Shown here piece after piece: positions 24,750 to 36,832 of a stretch of DNA of 50,361 nucleotides (the stretch's first letter is position 1; each line of letters starts with the position of its first letter). The translations under genes and the position numbers were made by a program. Source of the stretch: Zygnema cylindricum (lineage: Eukaryota > Streptophyta > Zygnematophyceae > Zygnematales > Zygnemataceae). The notes under the pieces are model-generated. The model was not told where the DNA came from. It did no database searches and worked only from the letters and a program-made list of their open reading frames with translations. The stretch spans positions 1 to 50,361 of the forward strand of contig JBBHKE010003245.1 of assembly GCA_037447655.1 (NCBI GenBank), read 5' to 3'.

Positions 24750-25120
24750 GGTATGGAGCATGGAGTGAGAGAGAAAAGGAACTAGGTGGTGGCCATGGGA
24801 GGGAGGGAAGGAGGGAGGGAGGAAGGGAGAATGGAGTGAGGGAGAGAAGGAATTTGGTATTGGCTATGGGAGGGAGGGAGGGAGCATGGAGTGAGGGAGA
24901 AAGACTTTAGTAGTGGCCATCAGTGAGCAAGAGGAGGGTTGGAGGGAGGGAGGCAGGGAGGGAAGGAGGGAGCATGGAGTGACGGAGAAAAAACAGTAGT
25001 AGCGGCCGGAAGGGAAGAGGGATGAGGGAGGGAGGAGAGGGGAATTGATGCCGAAGTATTGCTGTATTGCTGGTTGAGATGGGGGGGGAGGAGGAAATCA
25101 ATGCCGAGGGAGGGGGTAGA
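24750..25120. repeat. G-rich tandem repeat (about 55-90 bp units)
   Basis: Four diverged units with GCATGGAGTGAGGGAGAA, then GTAGTGGCCAT, then GGGAGGGAGGGAGGG runs. Each unit contributes a G-quadruplex-type motif on the plus strand. Confidence 0.7.
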
Positions 25121-25257
25121 ATGGCAATGAAAGGAGGCAGGGGGAGTTTCGAGTTTATGGGTGTGTTATATACTTATTTTTCCAGTTTGGGGGAATGAGG
25201 ATGGTGCCGACACCGGAAGGGGGTGGGGAGTAGTCTACTGAGGACCGAATGGGGCCG

Positions 25258-25274
25258 CTCTCTCTCTCTCTCTC

Positions 25275-25322
<48 letters not shown>
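25258..25322. repeat. (CT)n microsatellite
   Basis: About 32 CT units with one CACT interruption, directly before the satellite block. Confidence 0.95.
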
Positions 25323-25324
<2 letters not shown>

Positions 25325-27160
25325 AATGCTATAACGCAATGTAGAGAAGATATCCTTAGATTTTTTGAGATGCATACCGATACCAATGCAATGTAGAAAT
25401 TTGATATCATCAAATTTTCAGATGTAGAGTGCAGTGACGAATGCAGTGTAGAGATGCGATATCGCTGCTTTTTTTGATGCTAGGTTTCAATACAGATGTA
25501 TATCTTCGATACATCTTCGATTCCCCTGCTATGTTTCAATATCGATGCAATAAAACAATGCGATATCTTCGATTTTCCGATGCAATGTAGCAATGCGATA
25601 TGTTAAATTTTCCGATGCTATGTAGCAATGCGATATCTTTGATTTTCCGATGCAATGTAGCAATAAGATGTCTATGATTTTCCGATGTTATGTAGCGATA
25701 TCTTCGATTTTCTGATGCTATGTAGCAATGCGATATCTTCGATTTTCCCATGCTATGTAGCAATGCGATATCTTCGATTTTCCGATGCTGTAGCAATGCG
25801 ATATCTTCAATTTTCCGATGCTATGTAGCAATGCGATATCTTCAATTTTCCGATGCTATGTAGCAATGCGATATCTTCGATTTTCCGACGCATGTAGCAA
25901 TGCGATATCTTCGATTTTCTGATGCTATGTAGCATGTGATATCTTCGATTTTCCGATGCTATGTAGCAGCGACATCTTGATTTTCCGATGCATGTAGCAT
26001 CGATATCTTAATTTTCCGATGCTATGTAGCAATGCGATATCTTCGATTTTCCGATGCTATGTAGCAATGCGATATCTTGATTTTCTGTGCTATGTGCAAT
26101 GTGATATCTTCGATTTTCGATGCTAGATGCGACATCTTCGATTTTTGATGCTATGTAGCAATGTGATATCTTCGATTTTCCGATGCTATGTAGCAATGCG
26201 GCATCTTTGATTTTCCGATGCTGTAGCAATGCGATATCTTCAATTTTCCGTGCTATGTAGCAATGCGATATCTTCGATTTTCCGATGATATGTAGCAATG
26301 CCATGTCTTCGAATTCCCGATGTTATGTATCAATGTGATATGTTAGATTTTCCGATGCTATGTAGCAATGCGATATCTTTGATTTTCCGATGCAATGTAG
26401 CAGTAAGATGTCTACGATTTTCCGATGTTATGTAGCGATATCTTCGATTTTCCCATGCTATGTAGCAATGCGATATCTTCGATTTTCCGATGCTATGTAG
26501 CAATGCGATATCTTCGATTTTCTGATGCTATGTTTCGGCACCGATGCAATGTAGAGACGGGATACTGTCCAATTTCCAGATGCTATGTGACGCTACTCCG
26601 GCAAAGTAGAGAGGCGGTATCCTCACTTTTTTCAAATGCTATGTGCCTCTATTGTTGTCATGTAGAGATGCAGATATTTTTGACTTTTTTAATGTGATGT
26701 GCTGGTACCGATGCAATGTACAGATGAGATAGCTTGGATATTTTTGATGCAATGTAAGAATGCCAATGCAAACTAGAGTTATGATGTCCTCGGATTTTCC
26801 ACTCCTATTTGTGAATACCAATGCAATGTAGAATTGTGATATGCTCTATTTTTCCAAAGCTATCTGCCGATACCAGTGCATGGATATCTTTGATTTTTCC
26901 AATGCTATGTGCTGCTACACGTGCAATGTTGAGATGCGATATTTCTGATTTTTCCGATGTGATGTGCTCATACCGATGCAACGTAGACATGCGATAGCTT
27001 CGATTTTTTCGATGGTACATGCCAATACCGTTGCACTTTAGAGATGCGGTAGCTTCGATTTCTCTGATTCTATATTTTGATAACGATGCGAGGTAGAGAT
27101 ACGATATCTTTGATTTTTCCGATGCTATTTGACAATACCGATGCAGTGTAGCGATGTCTA
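25325..27160. repeat. Satellite with 55-bp flanking and 35-bp core units
   Basis: The core (about 25550-26540) has units of 35 bp, GATGCTATGTAGCAATGCGA followed by TATCTTCGATTTTCC, with small indels. The right flank (26600-27160) keeps a 55-bp period (unit starts at 26956, 27011, 27066 and 27121) with an extra middle such as TGCTGATACCGATGCAATG. The left edge looks similar to the flank. No gene is inside. Confidence 0.9.
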
Positions 27161-28206
27161 CATGGTGTGCTTAGGAAATAGTATGCGTCACATAACATCT
27201 TCACAAGAGGAGGAGACACATGAAGTGGAGATCCAATGTCACCTTATTCTTCAATCGGCCTGGTGGAGCAGATAAGGTAAATGAACTGGTCAGACTCAAC
27301 TTAATTTTATAAGAGCACCTTTTCGACAGATATTCTCAACATGGAGATTGTTGGTCACTCTAAGTTTTGAAGTTGATTTTAGCTTTCGAAAATGTATGTT
27401 CTTGTCTGTTAAAATTACCAATAGCAGATCATATGTAGCAATAGTGCTGTATATCGAAGCTCTAAGTCGGATAAACATTTTGAATACCTTCTGACAACCA
27501 ATACATGACAGCATTTATGTTGCTACTGGACATATCGGCGATGACAAATGAAGTACATGACAAAAATAAGAAACTGTTAAGATTTTACGCCTTGATGATT
27601 GTGCGGTTCCAACGCAGGGGCATGTAACACAAAAAACCGTTTATATGCATTTTCATGATCATAATTTGATGCACAGTGACGTTGAGAACTTCAGCATGCA
27701 CAAACAGAAAATAATCTGCTCACTTGTACAGAGATCCGTACTGTACTTCAGGGCACAGTGTCAATTCATCGATGCCAAAAATCAAATAATGGTCGACAAC
27801 CAAATCATGCTGTATACTCAAACCCTAACAAAAGTTCGGCAATATAAGCCAATACCACAGATGGAGCATGAAGTACATGAAGTACATATGTACCATGAAG
27901 TACATGCACTGTTGGGCAAACAACCATCTTTGATTCGTTTTCAAGAGCGATACAGACCAGCCAGTTTTCCATCCAGATTCCAGCACAAGTAAAAAAACAA
28001 GCCTTCATCTGAAGCTCTAACCTTGTAGTCTTCTAAACAAGAGACATTACCATACATCACAGTTTCAGTATATGTCCACAGCTCACCATAACCTTTCCCT
28101 TGCAATATTTATGGTGTGCACCAAATCTCTCAACCATAAAATCTCTAATCAAAGACATTCCACTATCAGCAAAAACCCCTTTTATTCCCTTTGCATTTTG
28201 TACAAC
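27161..28206. other. Non-coding stretch downstream of the unknown gene
   Basis: Only short frames without recognisable similarity. A small AAGTACATG direct repeat lies at 27868-27906. Confidence 0.5.
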
Positions 28207-28340
28207 TCATAATGTACACGTGTCTGTAAAATATCCATCTGTCCGACACCATGTTCGAACTTTGCAACTATTGTCTACTTGAGTGTGGGACGAACATTGG
28301 ATGGTTTTGTATTCCTCTTTCACCTGCCGCTCCAAACATT

Positions 28341-30982
28341 TCAGCAAAGTGTTATTCTCTGTCTTGCCAAGACCTGTTTTTCCTTGGAAAGCATTTCTGA
28401 CTTGGCTGATCCCATCTTCCTCTTCCTGTTTCTTGTTTGCAATGCTTTGCCTTCCCGCTTTTCCTGTTCTCGTCTTAACGGAGAGCGCTGTGAAGTCACG
28501 ACTTAGCTCCTCTGTTGAATCTCTGTTGAATCTCCATCTCCCTCTGTTTCCTCCTGCAATAGAGGCATCCAAGTTTGAAACACGTGCAGGTGCAGTCATT
28601 GGTTGGCAGGTAAAGCTCCTTGGCCTGAAGAGTGGGCTTCTGAAACTGATCCAAACTAGATCTGCAAGAACCACCACGAGTCGTTGATCAAAACCCTTCA
28701 GTAATGTTTGACATAATTCGGGAAGCATCATGGTCAATGACAATTAATACCTTGCTTTTAACAATTTGAGAGAAACACAATTGAACAAATGCAAGATCCT
28801 GCAAATACAAGTAATCTCTTTCAGAGATGAAATACAAGATGTTCTACGCACCGCAAACCAGACAATACTCAAAAGTGGTAATCAAGACGCATATCCACTG
28901 AGGTTCAGGTACAATTACGTCTTTGTTACACTTACAGTTCTGTTTATCCTCTTCACTCTCTGAAGTTTCCTTCATACGCGAGAAAGAATGTGCATACCTT
29001 AGGGGCTCGAGTTGGCGGCAGATGAAAAAAAGACAAGCTGTTTAGCGCGCCAAGTAATTCTTCTGCATTTCAAATTTGTTTCACGTTTAGAGTGAGCACA
29101 TATACATGAAGTTGATATACAAAGTATGTACCAGAAGTATCGAACTGAAGAAAATATTACAAATATTGTATTGAACTTTTCCGTCGCTTCTTCACAGAGG
29201 AAACACAAAGCAAGTACATCTGTCACTTTCTGTTGATATATCTGTCATTGATTTCATCACTGAGCAAATCACTAACATGTTGAAAAGGCATACCAATTTG
29301 GGCTTCAATGTTCTCGGCAAAAGTTGCATAGCTAGGCATATTCTGAGATAACGCCTGTGGCTTGTTTGTTGGAACATCCTTTTGAATCTCCTTATTTTTC
29401 TGTAAGAAAAGAAACATAGCAGAATTAAAAAATGCATTGCACTATGTGATGTGTTTTTGCATTTTCATAAACAATAAGTTTAGTTTAATAGGAGCAGAGA
29501 AATGTTATGCAGCAAATTTAGAGGAAGAAGTCAGTGAGATTAAAACTCACTTTTAATAACTTGATCTCATCCTTAGTCTTGCTGTTTTTGTACATTCGCT
29601 GGCTCGTCACCTGCACTTATCAAACCATATGAAGCGCTCATGAGTCAAACGCCATAAAGCTGCAGAAATACAGAATAATAGGTAATAAGAGTAATTTAAC
29701 AGCGCGATGGTAGACCATCTGAGTACATGAAAGGAATAAAAAGACTTCATAATGGGCTCAGGTTGATCATTTAAAAGTTTGATATTTTAGAGTAAGTTGA
29801 CAGGCTTGTTCTTTTTGCCGCTGCACACAGAATTTCCTTTTTGTGCCATATTTTGAAAGCTTCCAGGCTCTGCAGTTAACCTCACTGTTTCTTTCGAAGG
29901 ATAAACTTTCTGCATAACAGAACAGAGTACATAGGAAAAGAGAAAAGAATTATTAGAACAATCACAGAATGAACAAGTCGAAAAGAAAAAAAAGCTAATG
30001 TTATTACATAAACTACAGAATGCTCTAGTTTTGCATTGAAAAATTGAGTGTCCAAATTCAGATAAGGATAATAAAAAAACTCTTTGACACAGTGTCCCAA
30101 AAAATGAACATGAAATCTTCTGCAGTTTTTTCGGGTTGGGGGTAGAAGGGGGCGCTGGATGGCCGTGCAGGCTTGCTAGAACCGGCTATCATCTAATGAT
30201 GGAATAAAAAAAAAAAAAAAAAGATAAAAACAATGGAGAATGTGAATCATCTCCACAATAAGAAACCATGAAACAGGTAAAATACCATTCAGCATGACTA
30301 ACACCAAGTCATACCAGTCATATATGTCGACAAGGTTATTTAACAGCATAAACAGTCAATCAAAATAATGCAACGACTTCAGCTAAACATACATTAAACA
30401 TACACCAAAGTAGCAGCAATTGTAAATAACGAGGTAATCACAAATATGAGAAACATTCATTTGGCTATTCAGAAACTCATAACAATATTGCTTCACAGAT
30501 AGCTGTTAGTTGGTTCCAGAGGATACTCTCTCTCTGCCTCTGTCGTTCGACGTAAACGAGATTCCTGAACAGTGAATATGGCCTGTATCGTCAGAACCTC
30601 AACAGTTAACTTTAAATGAAGCTTTGCAAGATGTTCAGTACTTTGGCATGGGGCATGGAACCAATTTATTGAATGCTGGCACATGGTATGACCCATTGAT
30701 ATTACAGCATGTGTTATTGCAAATTCTAAATTATTGCTCGTTTCAAAGACTGTAATTCCAGAGGCAGTGGAAATCCCTCCACCTTACCTTATCCACTATC
30801 CTTTGGATATTCTTGGCTGAAGGAGAAGAAACGTTACTTCTGTCACGAAGTGCAGAATTTTCCATGATTTTGATGCCTGCAAAGCTATGTCGACGAGTCA
30901 TGTTTTTAACTCCAGGTGTTTTACCGAGTGTCATCTTGCCCATAGATGCCCCTATTACATCAAAAGCTGAGGAGGAAGACAT
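28341..30982 (-). CDS. Unknown protein, predicted 10-exon gene
   Basis: I do not recognise this family. A phase-consistent model joins 30788-30982, 30497-30582, 30091-30175, 29829-29909, 29551-29610, 29294-29399, 28998-29062, 28859-28897, 28751-28798 and 28341-28487: 912 nt, 303 aa plus TGA. The N-terminus is Ser/Lys-rich with TRRHSFAGIK (residues 29-38). Exon 2 is charged (RLRRTTEAEREY). Residues 190-225 (SYATFAENIEAQI then EELLGALNSLS) look helical. About 227-252 are hydrophobic (WICVLITTFEYCLDLAF) and may span a membrane. The tail is basic with an NLS-like RNRKRK. Exons 1, 5, 6, 7 and 8 have good sites. Exon 3 (donor ACT|GTGTCA) and the last exon are uncertain. An alternative last exon uses another frame, open from about 28743 to a stop at 28207, through a 55-nt intron; introns this short occur in RAD51B. 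Confidence 0.5.
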
Positions 30983-32060
30983 CTTTCAAAGGAAGTGCTT
31001 CAGATTTTGTTCGGATATCAAATATCTATTGTGGCTTCTGCCAAAGAAGAGCTGTCAACTTAACAAGTAACCAGAAACCATCAGGTAGCAGTTATATTCC
31101 CATCGGATTTCAATCGTTCTAAAAGTCTTTTCAGCAGTTAATACTTCAGCAAATGAGTTTACTCATATTACATTCGAAATTTTACTTCTCGCATCTTTTT
31201 TAGGGTTTCAACCTACTATCTTTAATTTTGAGCTCCCCAGGTGAGCCCAAAAAATTTATATGATATGGTGATCCCATCGTTAATTTTTTTTTTTTTGTAT
31301 CCACCAAGGCAAAAGTTGCATTTTTTTAGTTTTCTATCTTTATTCGTGCACGTGGCATTTTAATGCATCATACATGTGTCCTTTTGTCGTTTTTAGTTTG
31401 AAATTAAACGGTGCTGAACTGCACTCTCTCGTTTGAAATTTAAAGCTTCTCAACGGCACTTTTCACCGTTTCTTGTATCCTTTTCCTGCTTTCCAGCTTT
31501 TAGCATTCTGAGCATTAGAAATTATTCCTAGGAAGTCGCGTCCGTCCATTTTTTTGAAGGATTTTGAACCTGTAAATCGTTGCCGTTCGTCAAGATTCAG
31601 TCCAGACCAATCGAGATCCAATATGGCAGAAAAAACTATCGCGATAACTATACGTTACACACCACGTGTGCTGTTTCGATTATGTACTTTTAGTATTAGA
31701 AAGTACAGTTTCTTACGTAAGTTCTGGAAATTCGTATTGTAGTTACGTACTTCCGCTCTACAAAGTACAAACCGGATTATGATATGTGACATGACAACCT
31801 ATATACTGTAAAGCGTATACGCTATAATACTATATAGTATACAGTATACACTATACAGTATCAGTTTATAGAAAATTAGAAATACTGTACCATATATTTT
31901 ACATGTACATTGGCGATATCAAATTTATTCGTCTCGGATTGACATATCGAGTACGCTTGCCGAACGATCGGTTATCGGAAGTATCGCCTACGAAATTTAC
32001 TGCTACACAAAAACAGAAATAGTGATAACGCTGACTACGGGCAGGTCTAAAAATTTCAGC
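30983..32060. other. Upstream region of the unknown gene
   Basis: Presumed promoter side of the minus-strand gene, without a convincing TATA box. At 31798-31870 it contains palindromic TA/GTATAC-rich sequence (for example ATACTATATAGTAT). No gene on the plus strand was recognised. Confidence 0.4.
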
Positions 32061-32103
32061 GTTGATTAAGGGTATGTCCCTATGTACTTGTAACTTACCG
32101 AAC

Positions 32104-32885
32104 TTAGGGTGCGTCTCTATGTACTTCAAACTTAGAGTTTTTTTTTGTTTTTTAGCGCAGATCCGGCGGACCCGGATTTCGGGTGTCCCTATGTGTACCA
32201 AACGAAATTGTCACTTAGGGCGTGACGATTGTATACGTCGACAATGCCCGTGACGGCTGTCAAAGTCTACAATCTGTGATGACCCACGTCATTTTTCGTA
32301 ACTGCTTGTGACGTCGCGTGATTTTTCGTGACATTGTAGACCTACCGCCCTCCAGCCTGTGCCGTTTCACCGTTGAAGAAGATGCGTTTTGCCTTTGTGT
32401 CTATTGTCGGCTCGATGTGAAATGGCATCGGAACCTTGAGACCCCCGCAAAAAAAAAATCCGTACCGGATGGAAACGGACAAAACAAAACAAACTGTGTA
32501 CTTCTCTTTGTCGTATTAAACAAAAACGGACAAAACATAGCGAATCGTGTACACTTCCACGTCGCTTGAAACCGTTTGAATTTTTTGAACAAAACAGTAC
32601 ACGTGCGAATACGTGTTCCTATTTGTTTATAGAAAATCCTTAATTTTAAAACACATCGGCCCTGTATTTTAAAGATAAGGTTGAAGATGACGTTTTTTGT
32701 CGTCGAAGTGGGTCGAAGAACACAAGACGACAAGATTTGACATTTTAAATCCGATGATGACGCAAAATGTACTTCTCTTTTTTTCTATTTTATTGTACGG
32801 TTGAAACTTACACGGTACGGCTCTAAGTTTTACAGGAAAACGACAGAAAAAAACCCTTACTTAAGCACATAGAGACGCACCCTTA
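32104..32885. mobile_element. Inverted-repeat element, family 2 copy 1
   Basis: Left end TTAGGGTGCGTCTCTATGTA; right end reverse complement AGCACATAGAGACGCACCCT. Interior blocks are shared with 34145-35361: ACGTCGACAATGCCCGTGAC, TCGTAACTGCTTGTGACGTC, and a 3' block with GGCTCTAAGTTTTACAGG then AAAACGACAGAAAAAAA. Internal frames are short and unrecognised. Confidence 0.65.
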
Positions 32886-32935
32886 CTTTGTATTTTAGCG
32901 CAGATCCTCCGGACCCGGTTTTCGGTTGTCCCTAT

Positions 32936-33379
32936 TGCAGGATTCACACTAGAAACGGATGGTGAATGAGATGAAGAAACGAATGTCCTTTTTTTTTGTT
33001 TGGACGTGAATTCCCCTTGACGTCATCTCACGTCAACAAAAACGTCGCGATGTGATTCATGTTGCCGTACGATTAAGCGCCGAATGACTCAAGTCCGTCC
33101 GTACCGTTCTTCAAAATCGGAAATCTGCATTCCGAAAAGGGTTTCCGGAAAAGAAAATGGCTTACCACAGTTGTCAAAATTTGACGCACTTGACCGTATT
33201 TTTTGTCCGCCGCTACGCTCCAAGAAGTGTATTTTGTCTGTCGCCCGCTCCAAAAAGGTTGACAGCCGAGCGGTCGAGCTGTTTGGCGCCTCTGTTTTTT
33301 GTTTTTATGCGAAATGAATGGTACGGGAGAATTCATTTCGTCATCTCATTCACCATCCGTTTCTAGTGTGAATCCTGCA
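32936..33379. mobile_element. MITE with perfect 39-bp terminal inverted repeats
   Basis: The ends TGCAGGATTCACACTAGAAA, continuing CGGATGGTGAATGAGATGA, match perfectly in inverse orientation at 33341-33379. The element splits the repeat word GTCCCTAT|GTGTA, which is intact at 32187-32200, so it is a nested insertion into an older repeat. It carries no transposase; the open frames inside (33084-33317 and its complement) are unrecognised. Confidence 0.85.
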
Positions 33380-33385
33380 TGTGTA

Positions 33386-34132
33386 AGGGTGTGGTTAGTT
33401 GGTTACATAGACGAAAAGTGAGGTTTATTACAGAATTTTGTACTTGACCATACCATGCCGTACTGTCTTTGCGTGAGATTTTTGAAAACAACATTACAGA
33501 AATTAAGATTACGATTCTCCAAGGATCCGGGAGAAAATATCGACCGTCCGATTATATTCTGGTCTTCCTCCGCGAAGCAATCGCTCCATCCGCCTCTGTA
33601 ATGGTGAACCCACCTCACGGAGGTGAGTTCACCATCACATAACCTGTATAATCGCTACACGTGGACGATAGACAAGTGCGATGACGAAAAATTAATTTTT
33701 TGACACGTCCCCAAAGTCACGTGCCTTCGGACAAGGTGACCGTAAAATCTTTGCCGAAAAGAAGTATGCCTTCTTGCCTGAAATAGTACGATTTTTGCCT
33801 TCCTTCCAAAAGAAGTACGGTTTTTGCCTTCCTTCCAGCTTCATGGTTTCGACTTTCGAGCGCTATTTTTGTCGTTTGTTTTGAAATACAAATTCAAATT
33901 GCGAAAGTACACGTACATGATACGCAAGTACAGATTTTGAAACGACATTGGTCGGTTTCGAAATCTTTGACGATTTTTAAGATTGGATCCTCAACTTACG
34001 TGGAGCCACTCAAATTGAACCACGTATATAAAACCTATTTACAGACAACGTTATGGGATGTAACCGAGGACTGTATTACAGAAATATTGCTGTCCGTACT
34101 ATTACAGAGGCCTCCTGATGTAACCACACCCT
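33386..34132. mobile_element. Inverted-repeat element, family 3
   Basis: Left end AGGGTGTGGTTA and right end TAACCACACCCT, with a second inverted word GGTTACAT/ATGTAACC inside each end. Near 33606-33634 it holds a hairpin, GGTGAACCCACCTC-ACG-GAGGTGAGTTCACC with one mismatch. No coding capacity is recognised. Confidence 0.55.
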
Positions 34133-34144
34133 AGCAAAGAAATT

Positions 34145-35361
34145 GTTACTTAAAGGTGTGATAATTGTACACGTCGGCAATGCCCGTGACGGCTATCTAC
34201 AATCTCTGATGACGCACGTTATTTTTCGTAACTGCTTGTGAGGTCGCACGTCTAGACCACAACGTAGTACATTGTAAGGGTGCGTCCCCATGTATTAAAA
34301 TACATACTTTTCTCTGTCTTTTTGCCTTAAAATTCAGGGAACTTTGAAAAAAACTTTAGCCGTACGAAAAAATCATTTTTACCAAAGTAAAGTGAACGTC
34401 AATTCATACTTTGGATGTACGGCGTGTTTGTCGTCATGTGAACGCATTTTGGCGTTTTCCCCTTTTCCACCCCGGAGCAAGAGAATCCAGCCCAAAAAAA
34501 AACTTCATCCAAAATCACCTCGAGGGGGTGATTTTAGTTCAAGTACCGCCCAAACAGCGAATGAAGAATGACCCACGCACGCGCCACAAGAGTGAAAATT
34601 TTAGGACGAGGGAGAGTCCTCGCTATTTTTCTCCATGCCCGTCACGCGCATGTACGGAAAAAAATCTGCAGGGTCTCGGACCTCCACTTTCATTCATGGA
34701 GTGCTTTGCAAAATTTTGCGCCGTCGTCGCCTCTCCCCTCTCCCTCTCACACCATCGCTCTTATCTCACACTTTTAGAATGAGAGCGACAATATTGGTAT
34801 AGAATGAAAGATATTTTAAAAATATTATTTTTGACAATTTTTAGGTTTTTTATTAATGGCAAGTCGAGCGAGAAAAGTAGAAAAAACGAAATCGGAAAAC
34901 CATGGCAGAAAGTTATTGAATTAGTGACGTCGACGTTGTCACAGGTGAGCGTGACCTCACAATATCACCAAACCCTAAACATCTACGATTTCACAAAAAT
35001 CTAGACGTCTACAACTGTCGCTGTTTTTGTTGGCGTCACTAATCGTCGGAAGTTTCGTAGTCGCCTTCAATCGTCACAAGATGTACCAACGTCTACAAAC
35101 GTCACATGTCAAAGTTCCGATTTCATTTTCGCACATAGGGACGCTCTTCAAAGTAGTACGGAGAATCCTTACTACAGTCCAAAATACTTTATCAAAGTAC
35201 CGATTACATAGGGACGTACCCTAAGTTCGACGATGAGGCAAAATGTACTTCTACTTTTTTCGATTTCTTTGTACGGCTGTTACTTACGCGGTACGGCGCT
35301 AAGTTTTACAAGAAAACGACAGAAAAAAATCCTTACTTTGGCACATGGGGACATACCCTAA
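34145..35361. mobile_element. Inverted-repeat element, family 2 copy 2
   Basis: Shares with copy 1 the block ACGTCGGCAATGCCCGTGAC then TCGTAACTGCTTGTGAGGTC (34172-34245) and the block GCAAAATGTACTTCTACTTT ... AAAACGACAGAAAAAAAT (35236-35331). Terminal-type words GTAAGGGTGCGTCCCCATGT at 34275 and inverted GGGACGTACCCTAA at 35209 and GGGGACATACCCTAA at 35347 mark the ends. Tips are duplicated, so exact boundaries are unsure. Confidence 0.55.
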
Positions 35362-36718
35362 GTCCGTATATAAAGTAACTTTCAAATGTACGCCAAAAAG
35401 CACGAGTACAAGTTAGGACAAGATACCTGCCGGTACTTAAGGCCTATGTTCCATGAGGAAATTCTGTAACTATACGGCCAACATTACGGGCAGTTGTATT
35501 TTGAACGATGTTCTGTCGCGTAGAGCTTGTAAACCACGTGTTCTAAAATGAGTGGTACCATGTAAGCTAAGATTGGATATTAAAAATCATCAATAATTTT
35601 CACACCGACCAGCCCCTAAAATCTTAAGAAAGTCCTAAGGATCATTAGGACCCTAAAACAAAAGCAAACCCAAGGAACGGAGATCCGAGCAAAAGGATCC
35701 ATGAGGCGATCGGTATATGGAGCCATTCGTCACGAGTACCAAAACGAAGGACAGCAGTTTGTAAGACATAATATAAAGGAGAAAGAAGATAGAGAAGAAG
35801 GTCGACAGAGAGGAAGAAGTGTAGAGGACAACACACAATTGGAAGAACACACTTGCAAATGACCATAAAAAATTGTAGACAATACACTATTGACTCTCTT
35901 ACCAACAAAAGAAAAGTACATTCAGACAGTATTACCTTCTCGTCTTGGAATTGATATGGTCCCCAAAACTTTAAAAAGGTAATGAAATTTCAGTTATTAT
36001 CATGTACTTGCATCCTTACACTTTTGTGGGTGTGTTTTTATGCGTATGTCATTAGTAAAAATTATAAGCTTTTCAAAAAGGTTTCATGGTGACTCATCTG
36101 AGTACATAGAAACATAAGAAAGGAAAAGACAAAACATTTTTGTCTTTATTAAATTGTTCCAATATGCGGACAATCTAGTCAATAAATCGCACAAAATCAT
36201 TCTCGAATCATTTCGAGTACACCAATAATATACCAAAAATTCAAAATGTAGCTTCAATTACCGTTTTCACTACATTTCCATTTTAAGTATCAGTAAATTT
36301 AAAAGCCGATTTATCTATATCACTCATTTACAAAAAAAAAAAAAAAAATGTTTACACGTACAGAAGCTAACAACGGTTCAAATTACTCTTTTGTTATTCG
36401 TACATTAATACAAACAAAATTTTCAACAAAAACCTTAAACTTTACCCAAAGCCTCACAAGTCCTACCATATACAGATAAGACTCACAATTCAGAAAACTA
36501 ATAACTCCAAACCATATATCACCTAAATTACAAAAACTAGCTCTATCTCTCTCCGGCTATCTCTCTCAACAAACTCTATTGGTAATAAAAAAACCACGCT
36601 AATACTTCATATCACGCAAATAATATTCACGCTTATTACTCTCGCCATTAACAGACAAAAATATAAACAAGACAAAAACAGATTTTATGTACATTCGATC
36701 ATTCTACGATATACAATA
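35362..36718. other. Intergenic region downstream of the plastid oxidase
   Basis: AT-rich; no gene recognised. Contains a poly-A run at 36332-36348 only. Confidence 0.5.
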
Positions 36719-36830
36719 AAACGGAAAAACTCGGAAAAACTCGGAAAAAATACGGAAAAACACCGGAAAATACGGAAAAAAGCATGGAAAAATACAGAAA
36801 AATACAGAAAAATACAGAAAAAAACAGAAA
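36719..36830. repeat. Short tandem repeat in the oxidase 3' UTR
   Basis: About ten units close to CGGAAAAACT, then AATACAGAAAA, beginning three bases beyond the stop codon of the plastid oxidase on the minus strand. In the transcript it is U-rich. Confidence 0.8.
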
Positions 36831-36832
36831 AA

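Noticed and set aside
28207-28743. 178-codon minus frame as an independent gene
   Set aside because: It lacks an ATG at its start and overlaps the better-phased last exon of the unknown gene. Kept only as an alternative C-terminus.
30160-30196. Upstream acceptor option (CATTAG at about 30191) for exon 3 of the unknown gene
   Set aside because: Its phase does not fit the exon 2 donor (it would give a stop); the TTCTAG acceptor at 30176 keeps the frame.
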